NCBI RefSeq assembly: GCF_018614955.1
Contig: NZ_JAGGNV010000014.1
Location: 186,001-250,000 of the forward strand
Direction: 5' to 3'
DNA length: 64,000 nt
From: Variovorax paradoxus
Lineage (GTDB): Bacteria > Pseudomonadota > Gammaproteobacteria > Burkholderiales > Burkholderiaceae_C
In this document: positions 8,157-17,659 of the stretch, piece after piece
Layout of the letters: each line of letters begins with the position of its first letter
Position numbering within the stretch: the first letter of the stretch is position 1
Notes under the pieces: generated by a model
Databases searched by the model: none
Seen by the model: the letters and a program-made list of their open reading frames with translations, nothing else
What the model was told of the DNA's origin: nothing
Made by a program: the position numbers and the translations under genes

Positions 8157-9785
8157 TCAGCGCCGCACCACGTAGCGCGTCACCACCGGGACCGTTTCGC
8201 CCTGGTGGAAAGCCAGGCGCCGCTCGCGCAGCGCCATGTCGGCCGCCGTCGCGCGATGGAAGCGGCGCAGATGCTCGGTCCACGATTCGTCGACGATCTC
8301 CTCGACGTAGCGGCCCGGCTCGGCGATGTCGTGCAGCAGCTCCCAGCCGATCGCGCCCTGGCCGAGGCGCGCGCGGCGCGTCTGCTGCATCACGATGTGG
8401 AAGGCGGCAGCGCGCGCGGGGTCGATCATGTATTCGATGGTGATGACGACGCGGCCCTCCTCGCCCGGGGCATCGGCCGGCGGGCCCTTGGCCCAGCCCT
8501 TGCGCGCCGGGCTGGTGTCGTCTTCCTCGCCGACGCCGTCGGTCACGTAGCGCACCGCGACCAGCATGCACACGGTGCCGCTCGCGGCAGCGATCCCGAG
8601 GCTGATGTAGAGCGAGGAGAGCTCGGCCACCTGGCCCCAGAGCGCGGCGCCGAAGGCGCTCGCGCCCATGATGGCCATCTGGTACATCGACATGCCGCGC
8701 GCGCGCACCCAGTCGGGCAGCGCGAGCTGGGCCGAGACCGAGAGCGAATTGGCCACCGTGATCCAGGCCATGCCGCCGAGGAACATCGCCGGCACCGCGA
8801 CCCATGCGTTGGGCGCCACCACCATCACGGCCGTGGCGCCGGACTGCAGCATGGCACCGCGGATCACCAGCTGGTCGCGCGCGAGCGCCTGGCGCAGCCG
8901 CGGCAGGAACAGCACCGCCACGATGGCGCCCGAGCCCATGGCTGCCAGCAGCAGCGTGAAGGTGCCGGCCCCACCGCCTTGCAGGTTGCGCGCCAGGAGC
9001 GGCAGCAGCGCGAGCAGTGCGGTCGAGTGCAGGAAGAAGATCGAGATGCGCGTGAGCACCGCGCGCATGCGCTGCGACTGGCGCACGAACTGCACGCCGA
9101 CGCGCATCGCGCTGACGAGCTTTTCGCGGCCCAGCGGATTGGGCTTGTGCTCGCGCCGCCAGCGCAGCACGATGAAGCCCGAGGCCACGCACAGCACCGC
9201 GTTGAGGCCGAACACCCAGACGGTGCCAGCGCTCGCGATCAGCGTGCCGGCCAGGAGCGGACCGACGATGCGCGAGGCGTTCATTGCCAGGCCGTTGAGG
9301 CCGAGCGCAGCCGGCAGGTGGGTGCGCGGCACCAGCTCGGGCACGATGGCCGAGAACACCGGCCAGCGCAGCGCCAGGCCGATGCCGTTGGCGAAGGTCA
9401 GGGCCAGCAGCAGCGGCGCGCTCATGAGGTCCAGCACCACCGCGCCGCACAGCACGATGGCGGCGCCGGCGAGCCAGAACTGGGTGGCGACCAGCCAGCG
9501 CCGCCGGTCCAGGATGTCGGCCAGCGCGCCGCTGGGCAGCCCGAGCAGGAACACCGGCAGCGTGGAGGCCGACTGCACCAGCGCGACCCAGATCGGGGAG
9601 GTGGTCAGCGAGGTCATCATCCAGGCCGCCGCCACGTCGTTCATCCACATGCAGACGTTCGCGACCAGCCAGGTGCTCCACAGCATGCGGAACACCGGCT
9701 GCTTGAGCGGTTCGAAAGGGCCGATGCGCGGCGGCTGCGCGCGCAAGGGGGCGACGGGGGTTTCCTCGGTCGAGATCGGTGGCAT
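8157..9785 (-). CDS. MFS transporter with C-terminal ABM-like domain
   Basis: A 542-residue protein. Residues of about 20-420 hold 12 predicted helices of the MFS_3/EntS-like exporter group, including the GALADILDRRR loop between helices 2 and 3. After a charged linker (EEDDTSPARKGWAKGPP), residues of about 445-542 form a soluble alpha/beta domain resembling antibiotic-biosynthesis-monooxygenase folds, with ITIEYMIDP, GWELLHDI and ESWTEHLRRFHR. Exporters with this added domain are known in proteobacteria, but the substrate is not. It starts six bases after the Lrp gene's stop and is probably co-transcribed with it. Confidence 0.85.
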   Translation of the reverse strand: MPPISTEETPVAPLRAQPPRIGPFEPLKQPVFRMLWSTWLVANVCMWMNDVAAAWMMTSLTTSPIWVALVQSASTLPVFLLGLPSGALADILDRRRWLVATQFWLAGAAIVLCGAVVLDLMSAPLLLALTFANGIGLALRWPVFSAIVPELVPRTHLPAALGLNGLAMNASRIVGPLLAGTLIASAGTVWVFGLNAVLCVASGFIVLRWRREHKPNPLGREKLVSAMRVGVQFVRQSQRMRAVLTRISIFFLHSTALLALLPLLARNLQGGGAGTFTLLLAAMGSGAIVAVLFLPRLRQALARDQLVIRGAMLQSGATAVMVVAPNAWVAVPAMFLGGMAWITVANSLSVSAQLALPDWVRARGMSMYQMAIMGASAFGAALWGQVAELSSLYISLGIAAASGTVCMLVAVRYVTDGVGEEDDTSPARKGWAKGPPADAPGEEGRVVITIEYMIDPARAAAFHIVMQQTRRARLGQGAIGWELLHDIAEPGRYVEEIVDESWTEHLRRFHRATAADMALRERRLAFHQGETVPVVTRYVVRR

Positions 9786-9791
9786 CGGCCG

Positions 9792-10304
9792 CTATTGTCC
9801 CGCGCCCGGCTTGCCGGACTTCGCCGGCTTCTTCGCCAGGTGGCCCAGGGGCAGGGCCCGACTGGCCTTGACCTCGCCGAGCGAGAAGCTGGTGTGGAGG
9901 TCTTTCACATTGGGCAGATGCATCAGGCTGTTGAGCGCGAAGCGCGAGAAGCCGTCCAGGTCCTCGGCCACCACCTGCAGCTCGAACATGCCGGTGCCGC
10001 TGATGTAGTGGCAGGCCACCACCTCGGGCAGCTTGCGGATCGCCTCCTCGATCTTGCGCGTGACTTCGCCGGTGGCGCGGTCGGTGTCCAGGCGCACGAA
10101 GGCGAGCACGCCCAGGCCGATCTTGTGGCGGTCGATCTCGGCGTGGTAGCCGCGGATGTAGCCGGCCGTTTCCAGCGCGCGCACGCGGCGCCAGCAGGGT
10201 GCGGCCGACAGGCCCACGCGCTGCGCCAGCTCGGCGTTGGTGAGCCGGGCGTCGGCCTGCAGTTCTTGCAGGATCGCAAGGTCGAACTTGTCAATGCTTT
10301 CCAT
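9792..10304 (-). CDS. Lrp/AsnC family transcriptional regulator
   Basis: A 170-residue regulator with an N-terminal winged helix (FDLAILQELQADARLTNAELAQRV, split here: residues of about 6-50) followed by the RAM ligand-binding domain (about residues 65-145, with VACHYISGTGMFEL). The C-terminal tail is lysine- and proline-rich. It is divergent from the indolepyruvate oxidoreductase gene across a 183-base region. Lrp-type proteins commonly sit next to and respond to amino-acid catabolic genes, so control of the 10488 gene by an aromatic amino acid is a reasonable inference. Confidence 0.9.
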   Translation of the reverse strand: MESIDKFDLAILQELQADARLTNAELAQRVGLSAAPCWRRVRALETAGYIRGYHAEIDRHKIGLGVLAFVRLDTDRATGEVTRKIEEAIRKLPEVVACHYISGTGMFELQVVAEDLDGFSRFALNSLMHLPNVKDLHTSFSLGEVKASRALPLGHLAKKPAKSGKPGAGQ

Positions 10305-10487
10305 GAAGGCCTAGTTTAAGCAAGATCCTTCCAAAAAGCCTCCTTGAATGGGCAAAGAACGCAAACACCTATCAAGGCGGCAGGCATACACTTTGCGTGC
10401 ATGATGGCTGCGGGAAATGTTCTACCCGGACGCCACGCCCCACCCCAACCGCCACGCCCACAAGGCACAGCCACGGAGACAAACACG

Positions 10488-13400
10488 ATGAACGCACCGC
10501 TGCCGGAGCACATCCGCAAGGCCCTCGAAACGGTCACGCTCGACGATAAATATTCACTCGATTACGGCCGCGCCTTCATGTCCGGCGTGCAGGCCCTGGT
10601 CAAGCTGCCGATGCTGCAGCGCCTGCGCGACAAGCAGGCCGGCAAGAACACGGCCGGCTTCGTCAGCGGCTACCGCGGCTCGCCGCTCGGCGGCTACGAC
10701 CAGGCGCTCTGGAAGGCCAGCAAGTACTTGAAGGAACAGCACATCGTGTTCCAGCCGGGCGTGAACGAAGAACTCGCGGCCACCGCGCTCTGGGGCACCC
10801 AGCAGCTGGGCTTCTCGCCCGCGGGCACCAACAAGTACGACGGCGTGTTCGGCATCTGGTACGGCAAGGGCCCGGGCGTGGACCGCTGCTCCGACGTCTT
10901 CAAGCATGCCAACATGGCCGGCACCACGCCCTGGGGCGGCGTGATCGCGGTGGCCGGCGACGACCACATCTCCAAGAGTTCGACCGCGGCGCACCAGAGC
11001 GACCACATCTTCAAGGCCTGCGGCACGCCGGTTTTCTTCCCGACCAACGTGCAGGAGATCCTGGACCTCGGCATCCATGCCTTCGCGATGAGCCGCTTCG
11101 CCGGCATCTGGTCGGGCATGAAGACGATCCAGGAGATAGTCGAATCGAGCGCCACCGCGATGATCGACCCCGAGCGCGTCGAGATCGTGATGCCCACCGA
11201 CTTCCAGATGCCGCCCGGCGGCCTGCACATCCGCTGGCCCGACCATGCGCTGGAGCAGGAGGCGCGGCTCATGCACTACAAGTGGTACGCCGCGCTGGCC
11301 TACATCCGCGCCAACCGGCTCAACCACAACGTGATCGAAGGCCCGAACGACCGCTTCGGCATCATGGCCAGCGGCAAGGCCTTCAACGACACGCGCCAGG
11401 CGCTGATCGACCTGGGCCTGGACGACGCGGCCTGCCGCCAGCTGGGCATCCGGCTGCACAAGGTCGCGGTCGTGTGGCCGCTGGAGGCGCAGCTCACGCG
11501 CGCCTTCGCCACCGGGCTGCAGGAAATCCTGGTGGTCGAGGAGAAGCGCCAGGTCATCGAGTACCAGCTCAAGGAAGAGCTCTACAACTGGCGCGCCGAC
11601 GTGCGGCCTAACGTGGTCGGCAAGTTCGACGAGGGCGAGGTGTACGAGGCCGAGGGCTACTCCGGCGGCGAATGGTCGATGCCCAATCCGACCTCGCACA
11701 CGCTCTTGCGCTCCAACGCCGACCTGAACCCGGCACTGATCGCCAAGGCGATCGCCCAGCGCCTGAAGAAGAGCGGCCTCCTGGCTGCCGCCGGCGCCGA
11801 CATGGCCGCGCGCATCGATGCCCAGCTCGCCATCCTCGAGGCCAAGGAGCGCGCCATGGCGGCGCCGCAGGCCACCGGCGTGTCGGACGCAGGCCGCCAG
11901 CCCTGGTTCTGCTCGGGCTGCCCGCACAACACCAGCACCGTGGTGCCCGAGGGTTCGCGCGCGATGGCGGGCATCGGCTGCCATTTCATGGCGACCTGGA
12001 TGGATCGCTCGACGCTGGGCTTCACGCAGATGGGTGGCGAAGGCGTGCCGTGGGTCGGCCAGCAGCCCTTCACCACCGACCAGCACATCTTCGCCAACCT
12101 CGGCGACGGCACCTACTTCCATAGCGGCTTGCTGGCGATCCGCCAGAGCATCGCGGCCGGCGTCAACATCACCTACAAGATCCTCTACAACGACGCGGTG
12201 GCCATGACCGGCGGCCAGCAGGTCGGCGAGCGGCCCGAGGGCCACTCCGTGCTGCAGATCGCCGAGAGCCTGCATGCCGAAGGCACCGTCAAGGTCGTGG
12301 TCGTGACCGACGAGCCCGAGAAATACGAGGGCGTGAACGTGCCGGGCCAGGACGTGAAGGTGCGGCATCGCGACGAGCTGGACGAGATCCAGCGTGAGTT
12401 CCGCGAAATCAAGGGCACCACGGCCATCATCTACGACCAGACCTGCGCGACCGAGAAGCGCCGCCGCCGCAAGCGCGGCACGGCCGTCGATCCGGCCAAG
12501 CGCGTGGTCATCAACGAGCTGGTCTGCGAAGGCTGCGGCGACTGCAGCGTGCAGAGCAATTGCCTGTCGGTCGAGCCGCTGGAGACCGAGTTCGGCCGCA
12601 AGCGCACCATCAACCAGAGCACCTGCAACAAGGACATGAGCTGCCTCAAGGGCTTCTGCCCGAGCTTCGTGACCGTCGAAGGAGGGCAGCTCAAGAAGAA
12701 GGCGAAGGACAAGTCGGCCACGCCTGCCGAGCTCGGCGCGCTGCCGGAGCCCGCGCTGCCAACGCTCGCTGGCGGCAAGGTCTGGGGCGTGGTGGTGGCA
12801 GGTGTCGGCGGCACCGGAGTCATCACCATCGGCCAGCTGTTGGGCATGGCGGCGCACATCGAGGGCAAGGGCATCGTCACGCAGGACGCGGCCGGCCTGG
12901 CGCAGAAGGGCGGCGCGACCTGGAGCCACGTGCTGATCGGCGACACGCAGGACGACATCCGCACCACGCGCGTCGGCACGGCGGCGGCCGACCTGATCCT
13001 GGCCTGCGACCCGCTGGTCAGCGTGAACGCCGAAACCATGGCGCGCATGCGCGAAGGGCGCACCCATGTCGCGCTCAACAGCCACAGCACGCCGACGGCG
13101 GCCTTCGTGCGCAACGCCAACTGGCAGAACCCGCAGGAAGCCTGCGCCGCCGAGATCGCGCGCGCCGTGGGAGTCGAGGGCGTCGGCGCCTTCGATGCCG
13201 ATGCGGCCGCGACTTCGCTGATGGGCGACAGCATCTACGTCAATCCGATGATCCTGGGCTATGCCTGGCAGAAGGGCTGGCTTCCGCTCGAGCATGCGTC
13301 GCTGATGCGCGCGATCGAGCTCAATGCGGTGGCGATCGAGAACAACAAGGCTGCCTTCGAATGGGGACGCCAGGCCGCGCAACGGCCGGAGGCGCTGCAA

Positions 13401-14093
13401 AAGCGCACCTCGCCCGGCCAGGTCATCGAGTTCAAGAAGCGCGATACGGTCGAGAGCCTGGTCGCGCGCCGCGCCGAATTCCTCGCCGGCTACCAGAACG
13501 CGGCCTATGCCGGGCAGTACAAGGCCTTCGTCGCGAAGGTGCAGCAGGCCGAGTCGGCGCTGGGCAAAACCAGTTTGACCGAAGCGGTGGCGCGCTACCT
13601 GTTCAAGCTCATGGCCTACAAGGACGAGTACGAAGTCGCGCGCCTGCACACCGACCGCAGCTTCCTCGACCGCGTCGAGGGCATGTTCGAGGGCGACTTC
13701 AAGCTCCACTACCACCTGGCCCCGCCGATCATCGCCAAGCGCAACGCCAAGGGCGAACTGCAGAAGCAGAAGTTCGGCCCGGCGATGCTGACCGGCTTCC
13801 GGTTGCTCGCGAAGCTCAAGGGTCTGCGCGGCACGGCGCTCGACGTCTTCGGCCGCACCGAAGAGCGCAAGACCGAGCGCGCGCTGATCGCCGAGTACCG
13901 CGCCAGCATCGACGAAGTGCTGGCCGGGCTGAACGCCGGCAACCATGGGCTCGCGCTCGAGATCGCGAGCCTGCCCGAGCAGATCCGCGGCTACGGCCAC
14001 ATCAAGGAGCGTAACCTGGCGGCGGCGCGCACGCGCTGGGCCGAGTTGGTGGCCAAGTGGCGCGATCCGCAGGCGCAGCGCGCTGCGGCCTGA
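10488..14093 (+). CDS. Indolepyruvate ferredoxin oxidoreductase, fused alpha/gamma subunits
   Basis: A 1201-residue cytoplasmic enzyme that oxidatively decarboxylates aryl-pyruvates (from aromatic amino acids) to acyl-CoA. An N-terminal pyruvate-ferredoxin-oxidoreductase-like domain (about 1-400) carries YRGSPLGGYD. A thiamine-diphosphate domain follows (CSGCPHNTST near 477, LGDGTYFHSG). A cysteine-rich iron-sulfur segment (CEGCGDCSVQSNC near 680, CNKDMSCLKGFCP) leads to the gamma domain (GVGGTGVITIGQ near 770) and a long C-terminal domain. The start at 10488 was chosen for ACGGAGAC upstream; in-frame earlier codons lack a site. Length fits the fused proteobacterial form. Confidence 0.93.
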   Translation: MNAPLPEHIRKALETVTLDDKYSLDYGRAFMSGVQALVKLPMLQRLRDKQAGKNTAGFVSGYRGSPLGGYDQALWKASKYLKEQHIVFQPGVNEELAATALWGTQQLGFSPAGTNKYDGVFGIWYGKGPGVDRCSDVFKHANMAGTTPWGGVIAVAGDDHISKSSTAAHQSDHIFKACGTPVFFPTNVQEILDLGIHAFAMSRFAGIWSGMKTIQEIVESSATAMIDPERVEIVMPTDFQMPPGGLHIRWPDHALEQEARLMHYKWYAALAYIRANRLNHNVIEGPNDRFGIMASGKAFNDTRQALIDLGLDDAACRQLGIRLHKVAVVWPLEAQLTRAFATGLQEILVVEEKRQVIEYQLKEELYNWRADVRPNVVGKFDEGEVYEAEGYSGGEWSMPNPTSHTLLRSNADLNPALIAKAIAQRLKKSGLLAAAGADMAARIDAQLAILEAKERAMAAPQATGVSDAGRQPWFCSGCPHNTSTVVPEGSRAMAGIGCHFMATWMDRSTLGFTQMGGEGVPWVGQQPFTTDQHIFANLGDGTYFHSGLLAIRQSIAAGVNITYKILYNDAVAMTGGQQVGERPEGHSVLQIAESLHAEGTVKVVVVTDEPEKYEGVNVPGQDVKVRHRDELDEIQREFREIKGTTAIIYDQTCATEKRRRRKRGTAVDPAKRVVINELVCEGCGDCSVQSNCLSVEPLETEFGRKRTINQSTCNKDMSCLKGFCPSFVTVEGGQLKKKAKDKSATPAELGALPEPALPTLAGGKVWGVVVAGVGGTGVITIGQLLGMAAHIEGKGIVTQDAAGLAQKGGATWSHVLIGDTQDDIRTTRVGTAAADLILACDPLVSVNAETMARMREGRTHVALNSHSTPTAAFVRNANWQNPQEACAAEIARAVGVEGVGAFDADAAATSLMGDSIYVNPMILGYAWQKGWLPLEHASLMRAIELNAVAIENNKAAFEWGRQAAQRPEALQKRTSPGQVIEFKKRDTVESLVARRAEFLAGYQNAAYAGQYKAFVAKVQQAESALGKTSLTEAVARYLFKLMAYKDEYEVARLHTDRSFLDRVEGMFEGDFKLHYHLAPPIIAKRNAKGELQKQKFGPAMLTGFRLLAKLKGLRGTALDVFGRTEERKTERALIAEYRASIDEVLAGLNAGNHGLALEIASLPEQIRGYGHIKERNLAAARTRWAELVAKWRDPQAQRAAA

Positions 14094-14140
14094 GGCCCGC
14101 GCGGGCGGACCGCCGAGCCCTGCCCTGAAAGCCCCGAATC

Positions 14141-14165
14141 GCCCGCCGGGTTAGCCCCGGCGGGC
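14141..14165 (+). terminator. GC-rich hairpin after the indolepyruvate oxidoreductase gene
   Basis: A perfect 10-base-pair stem (GCCCGCCGGG / CCCGGCGGGC) with a five-base loop lies 48 bases after the stop at 14093. No T-run follows, so it may act as a pause or 3'-end protection hairpin rather than a full intrinsic terminator. Confidence 0.5.
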
Positions 14166-14300
14166 TGAGCGTCGCCGAATACAATGCTCGATGCTGTGCG
14201 CGGCCTGGCCCCGCGCTGCGCGGCCGCGTCATGCGGCCGCGGAAGCGTGAACCCCGGCTGGGGTTCGCGCTCTTATCACTTCCCTCTGCTGGAGACTTCC

Positions 14301-14636
14301 TTGTTCATTTCCTCTGCTTTCGCCCAGACCGCGCCTGCTGCTGCTGCCGGCGGCGGCGACATGTTGTCCTCGCTCGGCAGCATGCTGCCGCTGGTGCTGA
14401 TGTTCGTGGTGCTGTATTTCGTGATGATCCGCCCGCAGATGAAGCGCCAGAAGGAAGCGCGCTCCATGATCGACGCCCTGGCCAAGGGCGACGAGGTGGC
14501 GACCGCCGGCGGCCTGCTCGGCAAGATCACCCAGCTCGGCGACCAGTACCTGACGGTCGAGATCGCCAAGGGCGTCGAAGTGCAGCTGCAGCGCAGCGCG
14601 GTGGTCCAGGTTCTGCCCAAGGGCGCAATCAAGTAA
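14301..14636 (+). CDS. yajC: Preprotein translocase subunit YajC
   Basis: A 111-residue inner-membrane protein of the SecDF-YajC accessory complex. It has one membrane helix (MLPLVLMFVVLYFVMI, about residues 28-44) followed by the family signature RPQMKRQKE and a soluble tail with KGDEVATAGGLLGKI. I chose the TTG at 14301 because CTGGAGAC ends four bases before it and the protein then has normal YajC length; in-frame codons further upstream would add a non-family extension. It heads the yajC-secD-secF operon. Confidence 0.92.
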   Translation: MFISSAFAQTAPAAAAGGGDMLSSLGSMLPLVLMFVVLYFVMIRPQMKRQKEARSMIDALAKGDEVATAGGLLGKITQLGDQYLTVEIAKGVEVQLQRSAVVQVLPKGAIK

Positions 14637-14684
14637 GGACGAAAACGTGGGTGCGGCGCACCCCCGTCCTTGAGGTTTCAATAG

Positions 14685-16565
14685 ATGAACCGTTACCCGG
14701 TCTGGAAGTACGCGATCATCGTGATCGTGCTGCTCGTGGGGCTGATCTATGCCCTGCCCAATTTCTTCGGCGAGGCGCCTGCTGTGCAGGTGTCCGCGGG
14801 CAAGTCGACCGTCAAGGTCGATGCCGGTACCCAGGCCCGCGTGGCCGAGGCGCTGAAGGCCGCCGGGCTCGCGCCCGACCTGATGACGCTGGACGCCACC
14901 TCGGTGCGCGCGCGCTTCGCCAGCACCGACGACCAGCTGAAGGCGCGCGACGTGCTGCAGCGCGCGCTGGTGCCGGATCCGAGCGACCCGCCCTACATCG
15001 TGGCGCTCAACCTGGTGTCGCGCTCGCCGGCCTGGCTCGCCGCGCTGCACGCCTATCCGATGTACCTGGGCCTGGACCTGCGCGGCGGCGTCGACTTCCT
15101 GCTGCAGGTCGACATGAAGGGCGCCATCGACAAGCGGGCCGAGTCCTTCGCCAACGACCTGCGCTCCGGCCTGCGCGACAAGAACGTCCGCGGCACCTCG
15201 GTCAACCGCAACGGCCAGACCATCGAGGTGCGCTTCCGCGATGCCGCCGGGCTGGAAGCGGCCAAGGCGCTGATCCAGGACCAGTTCCCGGATCTCGTGA
15301 CGACCGACAGCCAGGAAGGCAGCGAGTGGAAGCTCGTCGCCAACATCAAGCCCGAGGCCGCGCGCCGGCTGCAGGATGCGGCGCTCAAGCAGAACATCAC
15401 GACCCTGCACAACCGGATCAACGAGCTCGGCGTGGCCGAGCCGGTGATCCAGCAGCAGGGCCTGGACCGCATCGTGGTGCAGCTGCCGGGCGTGCAGGAC
15501 ACGGCCAAGGCCAAGGACATCCTGGGCCGCACCGCCACGCTCGAGATGCGCCTGGTGGACGAGTCGGCCGAAGGCCGCGCGGCCGAAACCGGCAGCGGCC
15601 CGGTGCCCTTCGGCTCCGAGAAATTCCTCGACCGCGAAGGCCGCGCCGTCATCGTCAAGAAGCAGGTGCTGGTGACGGGCGAGAACCTCACCGACGCGCA
15701 ACCCGGCTTCGACTCGCAGACCCAGCAGCCCAAGGTCGACCTGACCATGGACGCCAAGGGCGGCCGCATCATGCGCGACGTGAGTCGCGAGAACTTCCGC
15801 AAGCGCATGGCGATGCTGATCTTCGAGAAGGGCAAGGGCGAGGTGCTGACCGCGCCGTCGATCAACGGCGAGCTCGGCAACCGCTTCCAGATCTCGGGCT
15901 CGATGACGGTGGTCGAGGCCAACGACCTCGCGCTGCTGCTGCGCGCCGGCTCGCTGGCCGCGCCGATGGAAATCATCCAGGAACGCACCATCGGTCCGAG
16001 CCTGGGCGCCGACAACATCCAGAAGGGCTTCGACAGCGTGATGTACGGCTTCGCCGCGATCATGGTGTTCATGTGTCTCTACTACGCGCTGTTCGGCGTG
16101 TTCTCGTCGATCGCGCTGGCCGTCAACCTGCTGCTCCTGGTGGCGGTGCTGTCGATGCTGCAGGCCACCCTCACGCTGCCCGGCATCGCGGCCATGGCGC
16201 TCGCGATCGGCGTGGCCATCGACTCCAACGTGCTGATCAACGAGCGCGTGCGCGAGGAGCTGCGCGGCGGCGCCTCGCCGCAGGCGGCCATCCATGCGGG
16301 CTACGACCGCGCCTGGGGCACGATTCTCGATTCCAACGTGACCACCCTGATCGCGGGCATCGCGCTGCTGGCCTTCGGCTCGGGCCCGGTGCGCGGCTTC
16401 GCCGTGGTGCACTGCATCGGCATCGTCACCTCCATGTTCTCGGCGGTGTTCTTCTCGCGCGGCCTGGTGAACTTCTGGTACGGCAGCAAGAAGAAGCTCA
16501 AGAGCCTGTCGATCGGCACAGTCTGGAAGCCGGACGCCAGCAAGGCCACGGCCGACGCCAAGTAA
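14685..16565 (+). CDS. secD: Protein translocase subunit SecD
   Basis: A 626-residue RND-type membrane protein that uses the proton gradient to complete export of preproteins through SecYEG. There is one N-terminal membrane helix (about residues 8-25), the conserved LGLDLRGGVDFLLQ motif (about 125-140), a large periplasmic domain, and a five-helix C-terminal bundle with AIGVAIDSNVLINERVREE (about 505-525), the usual D-containing RND motif. It lies 48 bases after yajC and 12 bases before secF. Confidence 0.96.
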   Translation: MNRYPVWKYAIIVIVLLVGLIYALPNFFGEAPAVQVSAGKSTVKVDAGTQARVAEALKAAGLAPDLMTLDATSVRARFASTDDQLKARDVLQRALVPDPSDPPYIVALNLVSRSPAWLAALHAYPMYLGLDLRGGVDFLLQVDMKGAIDKRAESFANDLRSGLRDKNVRGTSVNRNGQTIEVRFRDAAGLEAAKALIQDQFPDLVTTDSQEGSEWKLVANIKPEAARRLQDAALKQNITTLHNRINELGVAEPVIQQQGLDRIVVQLPGVQDTAKAKDILGRTATLEMRLVDESAEGRAAETGSGPVPFGSEKFLDREGRAVIVKKQVLVTGENLTDAQPGFDSQTQQPKVDLTMDAKGGRIMRDVSRENFRKRMAMLIFEKGKGEVLTAPSINGELGNRFQISGSMTVVEANDLALLLRAGSLAAPMEIIQERTIGPSLGADNIQKGFDSVMYGFAAIMVFMCLYYALFGVFSSIALAVNLLLLVAVLSMLQATLTLPGIAAMALAIGVAIDSNVLINERVREELRGGASPQAAIHAGYDRAWGTILDSNVTTLIAGIALLAFGSGPVRGFAVVHCIGIVTSMFSAVFFSRGLVNFWYGSKKKLKSLSIGTVWKPDASKATADAK

Positions 16566-16577
16566 GGGAACAGAAAA

Positions 16578-17531
16578 ATGGAGTTCTTCCGAATCCACCG
16601 GACCATCCCGTTCATGCGCCATGCGCTGGTGCTGAACGCGATTTCCGTCATCACCTTCCTGCTGGCGGTGTTCTTCCTGTTCCATCGCGGGCTGCACTTG
16701 TCGGTCGAGTTCACCGGCGGCACCGTGATGGAGGTTGCCTACCAGCAGTCGGTCGACGTCGGCAAGGTGCGCGAAACCATCGGCAAGCTCGGCTACCCCG
16801 ACGTGCAGGTGCAGAACTTCGGCACCTCGCGCGACGTGCAGATCCGCCTGCCGGTGCAGAAAGGCCAGACCTCGGCCCAGCAGAGCGAGCAGGTGATGGC
16901 CGCCCTCAAGGCGGTCGACCCATCGGCCACCCTGCGCGGCAACGAATTCGTCGGCCCGCAGGTGGGCGAGGAGCTCACCACCAACGGCCTCAAGGCGCTG
17001 GGCATGGTGGTGGTCGGCATCATGATCTACCTGGCCTTCCGCTTCGAATGGAAGTTCGCGCTCGCCACCGTGCTCGCCAACCTGCACGACGTGGTGATCA
17101 TCCTGGGCTTCTTCGCCTTCTTCCAGTGGGAGTTCTCGCTGGCGGTGCTGGCGGCGGTGCTGGCGGTGCTGGGCTATTCGGTCAACGAGTCGGTGGTCAT
17201 CTTCGACCGGGTGCGCGAGAACTTCCGGCGCTACCGCAAGATGACGACGCGCGAGGTCATCGACAACGCGATCACCTCGACCATCAGCCGCACCATCATC
17301 ACGCACGGTTGCACGCAGCTGGTGGTGCTCTCGATGTTCTTCTTCGGCGGCCCGACGCTGCACTACTTCGCGCTGGCGCTGACGATCGGCATCCTGTTCG
17401 GCATCTACTCATCGGCCTTCGTGGCGGCAGCGATCGCGATGTGGCTGGGCGTGAAGCGGGAGGACCTGGTCAAGGGGCCGGTCAAGCGCGAGGGCGATCC
17501 GGACGATCCGAACGCAGGCGCCACCGTGTGA
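16578..17531 (+). CDS. secF: Protein translocase subunit SecF
   Basis: A 317-residue partner of SecD. It has an N-terminal helix, the SecF signature EFTGGTVMEV (about residues 50-60), then a C-terminal five-helix RND bundle with GYSVNESVVIFDRVRENFR (about residues 195-213) and NAITSTISRTIITHG. Length and motif order are normal. It is the last gene of the operon; the 128 bases after it contain no T-tailed hairpin that I can see. Confidence 0.96.
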   Translation: MEFFRIHRTIPFMRHALVLNAISVITFLLAVFFLFHRGLHLSVEFTGGTVMEVAYQQSVDVGKVRETIGKLGYPDVQVQNFGTSRDVQIRLPVQKGQTSAQQSEQVMAALKAVDPSATLRGNEFVGPQVGEELTTNGLKALGMVVVGIMIYLAFRFEWKFALATVLANLHDVVIILGFFAFFQWEFSLAVLAAVLAVLGYSVNESVVIFDRVRENFRRYRKMTTREVIDNAITSTISRTIITHGCTQLVVLSMFFFGGPTLHYFALALTIGILFGIYSSAFVAAAIAMWLGVKREDLVKGPVKREGDPDDPNAGATV

Positions 17532-17659
17532 ACGGCGCGCCACGGGACACCGACTTTCGTCTGTTGGGGTTGCTGCCGAGCAGGGGCGGCTCTTGTGCGG
17601 TTACGCTTACAGATGCAAGCTCGCGCCTGAAACGTTTTAATTAGCCGTCGCTACTGTCC

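Noticed and set aside
14229..17363. A very long open frame antisense to yajC-secD-secF
   Set aside because: It is His/Arg/Asp-rich with no family motif, the usual shadow of GC-rich coding sequence. The plus-strand genes are certain.
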